Positions 1 through 9,700 of a stretch of DNA of 64,000 nt are shown in pieces. The stretch comes from Uliginosibacterium sp036017065 (GTDB taxonomy: Bacteria; Pseudomonadota; Gammaproteobacteria; Burkholderiales; Rhodocyclaceae). Under the pieces are notes generated by a model. That model searched no databases and had not been told where the DNA came from. It was given only the letters and a program-made list of their open reading frames with translations. Every line of letters begins with the position of its first letter. The first letter of the stretch is position 1. The translations under genes were made by a program, and so were the position numbers. The stretch is taken from assembly GCF_036017065.1 (NCBI RefSeq), contig NZ_JAYXHR010000004.1, forward strand, positions 310,001 to 374,000. The letters are read 5' to 3'.

Positions 1-1445
1 TCCTGGATTTCTCGAAGATCGAAGCCGGCAAGCTGGCGATGGAGGCCGCCCCCTTCGCGCTGCAGGACGTGCTGGACAACGTCGCCAACGTGGTGGGGCT
101 GCGCGCGCAGGAGAAGGGTCTCGCGCTGGCCTTCGACCTTGCGCCCAACCTGCCGCACATGCTGGTCGGCGACCCGCTGCGCCTGGCACAGGTGCTGATC
201 AACCTCGGCACCAATGCCATCAAGTTCACCGCCGAGGGCCAGGTGCGCTGCGCGGTCAGCCTGCTGCGCGAGGAAGGCGACGACATGCTGCTGCAGTTCG
301 ACGTCAGCGACACCGGCATCGGTATTTCGAAGGAGCAGCAGCAACGCCTGTTCCAGCCCTTCTCGCAGGCGGATGCCTCGACCACGCGCCGTTACGGTGG
401 CTCCGGCCTGGGGCTGGTGATCTGCCGCCAGCTGGTTGACCTGATGCATGGCGAGATCGGCGTGGACAGCGAGCCGGGACAGGGAGCGACGTTCTGGTTC
501 ACGGCCCGCCTCGGGCGGGCCAGCGCCATCCTGCGCGGCAGCGAGACCCGCTCCAGCCGACTGGGCGTGCAGCTGGTGTCGTCCAGCGACCTGGCCCGCT
601 TCGCGGAAAGGTTGTCCGGCGCCGAGGTGCTGCTGGTGGAGGACTATCCGCTCAACCAGGAGCTGGCCATCGAGTTCCTGCGGGCGGTGGGCATCAACGT
701 GGCCGTGGCCGCGCACGGTGTGGAAGCGCTGTCCATGCTGGCCGAGCGAAACTATGACGCCGTGCTGATGGACTGCCAGATGCCGGTCATGGACGGCTAC
801 ACGGCGGCGGCCGAGATCCGTCGCAAACCGCAGTGGCGCGACCTGCCGATCGTCGCGATGACTGCCGATGCGATGGCGGAGGATCGCGAGCGGGTACTGG
901 CGGTCGGCATGAACGACCACGTCGCCAAGCCGATCGATCCGCACACCCTGTATGCCACGCTGCAGCGCTGGATCAAGCGCCGTCCCGATGCCCCCGCGGC
1001 GCGTCCGCGCGAGGCCCCGGCGGCCGGGCCCGGCGTGCCGCTGCGCGTGGAGCTGCTACGCAACATCGACCACGAAGCCGGCCTGGTGCGTGCGATGGGC
1101 AAGCAGGCCTTCTATCGCCGCCTGCTGGGCCTGTTCCTGCAGAGCCAGAGCGGCTTCGAGGAAGGCTTGCGGGCCGCTCTTGCCGCCGGCAGCAGCATCG
1201 ACGCGCAGCGCTATGCCCACACGCTGAAGGGCAGCGCCGGGCACATTGGCGCGCGTGCGGTGGAAGAGGCGGCGCGCATCCTGGACGACGCGCTGCGGGG
1301 CGGTGCACCGGCCGAGGACATCACGACCCTGACCGAGCATACGGTGCGGGAACTGCGCGTGGTGCTGGACGGCATCCGCAGCCTGCAGCAGGCCGAGGAA
1401 CAGGCCGCCGCCGAGGCCGCCAGCGCGGTGGGCACGGCAGGCTAG
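1..1445 (+). CDS. Hybrid sensor histidine kinase/response regulator, 3' part (HATPase-REC-Hpt)
   Basis: The frame is open from the window edge, so the sensor part lies outside. The first visible residues, LDFSKIEAGKL, are the end of the HisKA dimerisation helix just after the phospho-acceptor His, which is therefore missing here. Next come a HATPase_c domain (about residues 45-165; N box LINLGTNAIKFT, G1 DTGIGIS, G2 GGSGLGL), a receiver domain (about 205-325; acidic start LLVEDYP, phospho-acceptor Asp in LMDCQMPVMDG, Lys in VAKPID) and a C-terminal Hpt domain (about 355-445) with the His in AHTLKGSAGHIG. This BarA/ArcB-type layout supports a His-Asp-His phosphorelay to a separate response regulator, which is not in the window. 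The signal sensed cannot be told. All catalytic motifs visible look intact. Confidence 0.93.
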   Translation, partial: LDFSKIEAGKLAMEAAPFALQDVLDNVANVVGLRAQEKGLALAFDLAPNLPHMLVGDPLRLAQVLINLGTNAIKFTAEGQVRCAVSLLREEGDDMLLQFDVSDTGIGISKEQQQRLFQPFSQADASTTRRYGGSGLGLVICRQLVDLMHGEIGVDSEPGQGATFWFTARLGRASAILRGSETRSSRLGVQLVSSSDLARFAERLSGAEVLLVEDYPLNQELAIEFLRAVGINVAVAAHGVEALSMLAERNYDAVLMDCQMPVMDGYTAAAEIRRKPQWRDLPIVAMTADAMAEDRERVLAVGMNDHVAKPIDPHTLYATLQRWIKRRPDAPAARPREAPAAGPGVPLRVELLRNIDHEAGLVRAMGKQAFYRRLLGLFLQSQSGFEEGLRAALAAGSSIDAQRYAHTLKGSAGHIGARAVEEAARILDDALRGGAPAEDITTLTEHTVRELRVVLDGIRSLQQAEEQAAAEAASAVGTAG

Positions 1446-1541
1446 GGCGGGCTGGTAGAGCGCGGGAGCGGGGTGCGGGCCAGACGATCGCGGCCCGCAG
1501 GATCGGCCCGCACGTTCCCGCGCGGACGGGAAGGAGGGACA

Positions 1542-2117
1542 ATGCGCTCCTTCCGTCTTTGCGCTTCCTGTCCGTCCGTGTCCGACACTCCCAACAACGC
1601 CTCGAACACCGCCCCGGATGCAGCCCCGGATGTCCCCCCGAGGGCCGAGCCCGTGCTGCACATTGTGCTGTACCAGCCCGAGATTCCCCCCAACACCGGC
1701 AATGCGATCCGCCTGTGCGCGAATGCAGGCGCGCATCTGCACCTGGTCGAGCCGCTGGGCTTCGAGATCAGCGACCGCACGCTGGCGCGAGCCGGCATGG
1801 ATTACGCGGAGCTGTCGGTGGTGACGATCCATCCCGACTGGGAAAGCTGCAAGGCCGCGCTGGCGGGCCGGCGCTTCTTTTGCGCCACCACGCGCGGCGT
1901 GACGCGGCACGACCAGTGTGGGTTCCAGCCCGGTGACGTGGTGGTGTTCGGTGGCGAGTCGAGCGGCCTGCCGGAAGCGGTGCGCGAGGAATTCGAGCCG
2001 GCGATGCGCATCCGTTTGCCGATGCGGCCCGGCAACCGCAGCATCAACCTGTCCAACAGCGTGGCCATCGTGGTCTACGAGGCCTGGCGGCAGCAGGGCT
2101 TCGGCGGGGTCGCCTGA
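1542..2117 (+). CDS. trmL: tRNA (cytidine(34)-2'-O)-methyltransferase TrmL
   Basis: SPOUT-class methyltransferase that 2'-O-methylates the wobble base of tRNA-Leu isoacceptors. The core opens with VLHIVLYQPEIPPNTGNAIR, almost the family signature, and has the knotted SAM-binding motifs FGGESSGLP and IRLPMRPGNRSINLSNSVA near the C-terminus. I placed the start at the ATG at 1542 because AAGGAGGG lies just upstream. This gives 191 residues with a 37-residue low-complexity extension (Asn, Pro, Ala) ahead of the usual N-terminus, so initiation at the GTG near 1653 is the alternative. The gene ends 38 bp from the convergent diguanylate cyclase gene. Function is assigned from family similarity. Confidence 0.92.
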   Translation: MRSFRLCASCPSVSDTPNNASNTAPDAAPDVPPRAEPVLHIVLYQPEIPPNTGNAIRLCANAGAHLHLVEPLGFEISDRTLARAGMDYAELSVVTIHPDWESCKAALAGRRFFCATTRGVTRHDQCGFQPGDVVVFGGESSGLPEAVREEFEPAMRIRLPMRPGNRSINLSNSVAIVVYEAWRQQGFGGVA

Positions 2118-2155
2118 GCGGCCTTGCCCGCGCAGGCATGCGGTGTCGCGGTGTG

Positions 2156-3724
2156 TCAGGCCGGTCGGGCGTCGGCCTGCTTGTCCTGCTGCGCGGCGAT
2201 GATGCGTGAATACACCGTGCAGCGGTTGCGGCCATTGTTCTTGGAGTGATACAGCGCCTGGTCGGCCTGGTCGGCCAGCTCCGCCGCGGAGTGGTTGCCC
2301 ATGCCCAGTGCCGCGACGCCGAAGCTGGCGGTGATGGCCGTGCGGTCGGTCAGCTCGATGCAGTGGCGCAGTTCCGCGTCCACCTGTTCGCGCACCCGTT
2401 CCGCGAAGGCCAGGGCCTGGCGCGGGTCGGTCAGCGGCAGGGCGACGCAGAATTCCTCGCCGCCGTAGCGGCACACGATGTCGGTGTCGCGGGCCGTCCG
2501 CTGCAGCACGCTGGCGAAGGCTTGGATCACCCTGTCGCCAGCCGGGTGGCCGTACACGTCGTTGATGGTCTTGAACTTGTCGATGTCGCACATCACGAAG
2601 CTGAACTGCATGTTGCGCGTGAGGGCGTCCTTGTAAGCGGCCTCGAAGCGCGGGAAGAAGGCGCGACGGTTCAGCACGCCGGTCATCGCGTCCACCGACG
2701 CCAGGCGTTGCAGCTCCTGGTTCTGGACTTCCAGCTGTTCCTTGGAGGCGCTCAGTTCGGTCATCAGGCTGACCAGCTGGATGCGGCTCTCCTCCAGCTC
2801 GGTCACGTCGCTGAAGCTCACCATGCAGCCGCGCAGCGTATTGCGGGCGTCCAGCACCGGGGACGCGTTGACGGTGAGACGCCGGGTATTGCCGCCGGTG
2901 GTGTGCGCCTCGTAGGGCACGCCGGTGACGGCTTCGCGTGACTCCAGGCATTCCACCCAGGTCGGCGTGTCGGACGCGCTTTCGATGCCTTTCACCAGCC
3001 AGGAAAAGCTCGCAGGGTCGCGGCCGACCACCGGTTCGCCACGTTCCGGCAGCAGGGCCTCGAAGGCGTTGTTGTGCATCACGATGCGACGGTTGGCATC
3101 GAGCACCAGCACGGCTTCGTTCATGGCGTCGAAGGCGCTCTGCACGCGTGCCGGCACCGCCGCACTCGGGTCGAGGTGCTGGAAGGTACGACGCAGGTAC
3201 AGGTAGAAGATGGCTCCGGCCGTGAGGCTGAACAGCAGGATCAGCTTCACGGTCGGACTCAGCCAGCTGTGCCGCAGCAAGCTCACGCTGATCGGCTGGA
3301 ACACCAGCTCCACCTGGCCCCAGCGCTCGCCGCTCTGGCCCGACGCCCGGATGGGGATGATGAACTGGTTGCGCCCGACCACCTTGTCCTCGGCGCGCTG
3401 CCAGTTCTCTGCATGACCTTCCGTGCTCGACAGCAGCACGCCTTCGGCATTGCGGACGCCGATGGAGCGCAGGCTGCGGTCGCGGGCGGCCAGTGCGTTC
3501 AGCACCGGCGGCAGATGGCGTTGCCCATCGCTGGAGATGAGTGCGGCCACCTGCACGCCGGTGATCTCCGCCAGGCGCTGGCGGTTCTGCAGGATCTGCT
3601 TTTCGCCGCTGGGAAACACGCCGAGCACGAGGTCGAAGATCAGCAGCAGCGTCAGGGCCAGCGACACCAGGCCGAGCGTGACGCGTGCGGCGGGGCTGAG
3701 GCGGGAGAGCAGGCGGGTGATCAC
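2156..3724 (-). CDS. Membrane-bound diguanylate cyclase, PAS-GGDEF
   Basis: 522 residues from a GTG start. An N-terminal membrane helix (about 14-34), a periplasmic segment of about 120 residues, a second helix (about 165-182), a PAS domain (about 190-310, with VLDANRRIVMHNNAFEALLP), a short coiled linker rich in Glu/Gln and a C-terminal GGDEF domain (about 350-510). The active-site loop reads RYGGEEF and the metal/substrate residues in CDIDKFKTINDVYGHPAGD are present, so it should make c-di-GMP. I see no RxxD inhibitory site at the usual place before GGEEF. The gene starts 16 bp after the stop codon of the giant surface-protein gene, without a clear Shine-Dalgarno sequence, so it is probably translated from the same mRNA. 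By analogy with LapD/LapG-type adhesins, c-di-GMP may govern display of that protein; this is inference. Confidence 0.9.
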   Translation of the reverse strand: MITRLLSRLSPAARVTLGLVSLALTLLLIFDLVLGVFPSGEKQILQNRQRLAEITGVQVAALISSDGQRHLPPVLNALAARDRSLRSIGVRNAEGVLLSSTEGHAENWQRAEDKVVGRNQFIIPIRASGQSGERWGQVELVFQPISVSLLRHSWLSPTVKLILLFSLTAGAIFYLYLRRTFQHLDPSAAVPARVQSAFDAMNEAVLVLDANRRIVMHNNAFEALLPERGEPVVGRDPASFSWLVKGIESASDTPTWVECLESREAVTGVPYEAHTTGGNTRRLTVNASPVLDARNTLRGCMVSFSDVTELEESRIQLVSLMTELSASKEQLEVQNQELQRLASVDAMTGVLNRRAFFPRFEAAYKDALTRNMQFSFVMCDIDKFKTINDVYGHPAGDRVIQAFASVLQRTARDTDIVCRYGGEEFCVALPLTDPRQALAFAERVREQVDAELRHCIELTDRTAITASFGVAALGMGNHSAAELADQADQALYHSKNNGRNRCTVYSRIIAAQQDKQADARPA

Positions 3725-3740
3725 GATGTGCGCACGCGGG

Positions 3741-6700
3741 TCAGTACTGGTTGTCCGTCATCAGGACGCGCATCGGTTGCGACGGAGCCGCCTGCTGGTC
3801 CGCGCCGTCGTCGATCGCGTCGTCCTCCGGGTACAGCGCTTCGTCCTTGCCACGGCTGCGGGCCAGGATCGGCAGCGGGTCGATGGTACGCCAGGCCGGC
3901 ACCGAGGCCATCAGCGCCGCCAGCAGGCCGATCGAGCGGCCGGCCCACCACACCACCGTGGCGGCGACCAGTGCGGTGGCAGCCTGTCCCGCCGCCGTCG
4001 GCGAGAAGTCGAGGAAGATGTCTTCTTCCACATTGCCGCCGGTGTCGCCGGCGATGTCGACCTGCAGGCCTTCCCCGAGGTCGAAGCCGCGGCTGCTGTT
4101 GCTGTCGAACTCCAGGTTGCCGCCGCCGGGACGGATGCCGTTCGCATCGAGCTGGCGTACCGAATCCAGCAGCAGGCCCAGGGGGTCGCCGCCACTGTCG
4201 TTGATGCCGCCGGCGACGTTGTTGCGATACAGCGGATCACCGGTTCCCGGATTGAAGGGATCGACCGTACTGCTCTCGACCGTATCCGTGACGTCGCCGT
4301 CGCGGTCACCACCTTCGGGATCGGGAAGATCGGGCAAGGGCAGCGGGCGGGGCGGTTCCGGTGGCCTGGGGGGTTCCGGTGGCCTGGGGCCCGGGCCGGG
4401 ATCCGGCACCGGAACCGGGTCCGGATCCGGCAGCGGATCGACAGACTCGCTCATGTGGGTGAACTCGACAGCACCGGCGCGACTCAGGCCGCCGCTGTCG
4501 GTTGCGATCAGGTCAATCGAGGTGGGGCCATAGGCCCCGGCGCGCGGCTGATAGGCGAGGGTCGCCAGGGCCGCATTGATCTGTGCCTGGCTGCCGGACA
4601 GGGTCAGGCTGTTGCTGCCATTGCTGCCCGCACTGATGCTGGCGCCGCCGGACAGGCTGACGAAGAGATTGCCTTCGGTGGTGTCCAGGCGGACGCTGGT
4701 GAGGTTGCCGTCCTCGTCGCCGGCCTGCACGCCGACGATGGGGACGGCAGCCGGGCCCGTGCTGCTCTGCGCGCCGGGCAGCTGCAGGAAGGGCTGTTCG
4801 TTGACGTCCACCACCTGGACCCGCAGCAACTGCGTATCGATGCCGCCCGCGCCGTCGCTGACCTGCACCTGCACTTCGTAGATGTTGTCCCCGTCCAGGT
4901 CGGACGGCGCTTCGTAGTTGGGCGCGCGGACGAACGACAGTGCGCCGGTGCCGGCATCGATGACGAAGGCCGCGGCGTCGTTGCCGCCGACGATGCTGTA
5001 GCTGAGGGTCTGCGCGGGCAGGTCAGCATCGGTGGCGGTGACGGTGGTCACCCCGTTGCCGTTCTCCGCGACGCCGGCGTTGCCGGTGGCGCCGCCTCCA
5101 TTGCTGGTGATGACGGGCGCGTTGTCGTTGACTGCCGTGACGAGGATCTCGAACACGCGGCTGCTGGTGCTGCCGTCCGCGCTGGTCGCCAGCACCGTGA
5201 TGTTGTGGCGATCCACGACGTCGGCATCCAGCAGGCTGCCGTTGGCCACGGTGACCACCCCGGTGGCGGCGTCGATCGCAAAGCGGCCGCCTGCGTCGTT
5301 GCTCAACGAGTAGGTGACGGTGTTGTTGGTCGTGTCCGGATCGGTCGCGCTGGCGGTGATGCCGACCGTGCTGCCGTTGGCGGCGTTCTCCACCACGGTG
5401 TTGGCGTTTCCGTCGCTGTCCGAGACGGGGCCTACCGGCGTGTCGCTCAGGTCGGTGACGGTGATCCGCAGCAACTGCGTATCGACGAGGTTGCCGTCGG
5501 ACACACGGACGATCACTTCGTAGACGTTATTGCCATTCGCATCGGTCGGCTGTTCGCGGTCCGGCGCGGTGATGAAGCGCAGGGCGCCGGTGCTTGCGTC
5601 GATGCTGAACAGGGCCTGGTCGGCGCCGCCGGCCAGTGTGAACACCAGGGTCTGGGCGGGCAGGTCGGCGTCGCTCGCCGTCACCGTGGTGACCGCGGTG
5701 CTGTTCTCGGCGATGTTCAGGTCAGCCGTGGCACCGCCGCCATCGCTGGTGATGACCGGCGCGTTGTCATTGATCGGGGTGACGGTGAGCGTGAAGCGGG
5801 TGCTGCCTATCGTGCCGCCCGCGCCATCGCTTACCGAGAAATCGAAGCCATCGGCATGGATCTCGCTGCCGTCGTGGGTATAGCGTAGGCGGCCGGCGTC
5901 GATGTCGGCCTGGGTGAAGTTGTCGCCATTGCCCAGCGCCACGCCATTCAGCGTCAGGTTGCCCTGCACCGGCGACTGGGTGAGGGTGTAGACGAGCTGC
6001 GCCGCAGTGTTGTCGATATCGGTGACGGCCAGTTGCGAGTTGCCGATGATCACCGTGCCGCCCTCGGCTGCCGTCGCGCCGGTATTGGTGGCCAGCACCG
6101 GTGCATCGTTGGTGTTGGCCACCGTGATGGTGAACACGTCCGACACGCTGGCGCCATTGCTGTCGGTGGCGGTGACGGTGACCGAGAAACTGCCTACGTC
6201 GGCATTCGCCGGTGTGCCGCTGAAGCTGCGGGTGGCGGCGTCGAAACTCAGCCAGGCGGGCAGCGTGCCGGTGGTGTAGGTCAGGGTGTCGCCGACGTCC
6301 TGGTCTGCGAAGGTGTTGGCCGGGAAGCTGAAGCTGAAAGCGCTGTCTTCCGCAGCATTCTGGTCGGCGATCGGATTGGCGACCGTCGGCGCGTCGTTGG
6401 TGTTGGCCACCGTGATGGTGAACACGTCCGATACGGTGGCGCCGCTGTTGTCGGTGGCGGTGACGGTCACCGAGAAGCTGCCCACGTCGGCATTCAGCGG
6501 CGTACCGCTGAAAGTGCGGGTGGCGGCGTTGAAGCTCAGCCAGCCAGGCAGCGTGCTGGTGGTGTAGCTCAGGGCGTCGCCGGTGTCTGCGTCTGCGAAG
6601 GTGTTGGCCGGGAAGCTGAAGCTGAAGGCGCTGTCTTCGGTCGCGTTCTGGTCGGCGATGGGATTGGCGACCGTCGGCGCGTCGTTGGTGTTGATGACCG

Positions 6701-9700
6701 TGATGCTGAAGACGTCCGACACGCTCGCACCATTGCTGTCGGTGGCAGTGACGGTGACCGAGAAACTGCCCACGTCGGCGTTCGCCGGCGTGCCGCTGAA
6801 GGTGCGGGTGGCGGCGTCGAAGCTCAGCCAGGCGGGCAGCGTGCCGGTGGTGTAGCTCAGGGTGTCGCCGATGTCCTGGTCCGCGAAGGTGTTGGCCGGG
6901 AAGCTGAAGCTGAAGGCGCTGTCCTCGGCGGCGTTCTGGTCGGCGACGGGGTTGGCGACCGTCGGGGCGTCGTTGGTGTTGGCCACCGTGATGGTGAATA
7001 CATCCGAGACACTGGCGCCGTTGCTGTCGGTGGCGATGACGGTCACCGAGAAACTGCCCACGTCGGCATTCAGCGGCGTACCGCTGAATGTGCGGGTGGC
7101 GGCGTCGAAGCTCAGCCAGGACGGCAGCGTGCCGGTGGTGTAGGTCAGGGTGTCGCCGACGTCCTGGTCCGCGAAGGTGTTGGCCGGGAAGCTGAAGCTG
7201 AAGGCACTGTCTTCGGTCGCGTTCTGGTCGGCGATGGGATTGGCGACCGTCGGGGCGTCATTGGTGTTGGTGACGGTGATGGTGAACACGTCCGACACGC
7301 TGGCACCGTTGCCATCGGTGGCGGTAACGGTGACCGAGAAGCTGCCCACGTCGGCGTTCGCCGGCGTGCCGCTGAAGGTCCGGGTGGCGGCGTCGAAGCT
7401 CAGCCAGGCCGGCAGCGAACTGGTGGCGTAGCTCAGGGTGTCGCCGACGTCGACGTCGGCGAACGTGTTGGCCGGGAAACTGAAATTGAAGGCGCCGCCC
7501 TGGGTGGCCGACTGGTCGGCGATCGGGTTGGCCACGGTGGGCGCGTCGTTGGTGTTGGCGACGGTGATCGTGAACGTGTCCGACACGCTGGCGCCGCCAC
7601 TGTCCGTGGCGGTGACGGTGACCGAGAAGCTGCCCACGTCGGCATTCAGCGGTGTGCCGCTGAAAGTGCGGGTGGCGGCGTCGAAGCTCAGCCAGGACGG
7701 CAGCGTGCCGGTGGTGTAGTTCAGGGTGTCGCCGACGTCGACGTCCGCGAAAGTGTTGGCGGGGAAGGTGAAGCTGAACAGGCTGTCTTCGGTCGCGTTC
7801 TGGTCGGCGATCGGATTGGCGACCGTCGGCGCGTCGTTGTTGCTCTGCACGGTGATGTTCACCGTGTCGCTGTCACCGAGGGTGCCACCGGTGCCGGTGT
7901 TGCCCAGGTCGGAGGTCGCGATGGTGAGCGTGGCCGCGCCGTTGTAATGGCTGGCAGGCTCGAAGCTCAGGCCGTTGAGGGCCGCGTTGATGTCGGCCAG
8001 CGTGCCGCGGAAGACCATGCTGGCGTCGCTGGTGCCGTCGCCGGAGACGAAGCTCAGGCCGGTGAGTTGCGACAGCGTCAGCACACCCTGCGTCGCGGTG
8101 AGGCTCACTTCCAGCTGGCCGCCGCCAGCGTCGATGTCCGACACCACGATCTGGTTTCCATTGCCCGACGAGAACACGAGGGCGACGCCTTCCTGCGTGG
8201 TCTGTGCCGACGGGACGGTCTGCACTGGCGCATCGTTGACGGCATTGACAATGATGGCGACGGTTTCGCTGTCGGTCGCGCCACCCGCATCGGTGGCGAG
8301 CAGGCTGAGCGTGTCGGCGCCGTTGAAGTTGGCATTGCCCTGGTAGGCCAGGGTGGCCAGCGCGGCGTTGATCTGGCTCTGGCTGCCGGAGAGCGTCAGC
8401 GTGCCGGAAGCATTGGCGCCGGCCGAGATCGTCGCCCCACCGGCGAGGCTCACGCTCAGCACGCCGTTGGCCACCGTCAGGCGCACGGTGGCGATGTTCG
8501 CGTCCGCATCGCTGACCGAGATGCCGGTGATTGCCAGCGAGGCATCCTCGTCGGTGCTCTGCGCACCCGGCACGGTCAGCACCGGCGCATCGTTGACGGC
8601 GGTGATGTTGATCGTGACGGCCGACGAGCCTGTCCGGGCGCCGCCGCTGCCAGTGTTGCCCTGATCGTTGACGGTCAGCGTCAGCGTGTCGGTCGCGGGC
8701 GGCGTGTCGCTGTTGATCCAGTAGCGGATGGCCGCGCCGTCGGACCCGGACAAGGTCTGGTTGATCTGTGCCAGCGTGCCGGTGAGTCGCACCGTCTGCG
8801 GCGTCAGGTGGGTGACGACCACGCCGGAGCTCTCCCCGCCGATGGTCACCTGGCCGCTCACCACGGAAAGCGTGAGTTGCACCAGGCCGGATGCGGCGTC
8901 GATGTCGGAGATCGACAGGCCGGTGTTGTCCAGGCGCAGGATCACCTGTTCCGTCGCCGAGTAGGACGCCTGCGCGATGCTTGCGACCGGCGCATCGTTG
9001 ACGGCATTGACGGTGATGGCGACGGTTTCGCTGTCGGTCGCGCCACTCGCATCGGTGGCGAGCAGGCTGAGCGTGTCGGCGCCGTTGAAGTTGGCATTGC
9101 CCTGGTAGGCCAGCGTCGCCAGTGCGGCATTGATCTGGCTCTGGCTGCCGGAAAGCGTCAGCGTGCCGGAGGCATTGGCGCCGGCCGAGATCGTCGCCCC
9201 ACCGGCGAGGCTCACGCTCAGCACGCCGTTGGCCACCGTCAGGCGCACGGTGGCGATGTTCGCGTCCGCATCGCTGACCGAGATGCCGGTGATCGACACC
9301 GACGCGTCCTCGTTGACGCTCTGCGCACCGGGCACGGTCAATACCGGCGCATCGTTGATGGCGGTGATGTTGATGGTGGCGGTATCCGAATCGGTGAGCG
9401 CACCGCCCGAGCCGGTGTGGCCGCCGTCATCGACCGACAGGGTCAGCGTGTCGGAGGCCGGCGGCGTGTCGCTGTTGATCAGGTAGGTGACCGACGATCC
9501 GGCTCCGCCCGCCAGCACGGTATTGATGTCGAAGGCCGAGCCGGTGAGGGTGACCGTGCCCGTCCCCGATCCGCTCACCAGGGCGCCTGACGAGCCGGCA
9601 TTCACGTTCAGCACGCCGCTGACCACCGACAGCGTCACGGTCAGCGTGTTGTTGCCGGAATCCACGTCGACGATGAAGAGGCCGGTACCCTCCAGGGACA

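Noticed and set aside
1056..2951. Minus-strand open frame of 631 codons
   Set aside because: It overlaps three convincing genes (kinase, trmL, cyclase) and has no domain of its own.
6033..9590. Plus-strand open frame of 1,185 codons opposite the giant gene
   Set aside because: It is antisense to the repeat region, its product is a Gly/Arg/Val-rich periodic sequence that mirrors the repeats, and it has no family signature. Same for 9774-14663 (1,629 codons).
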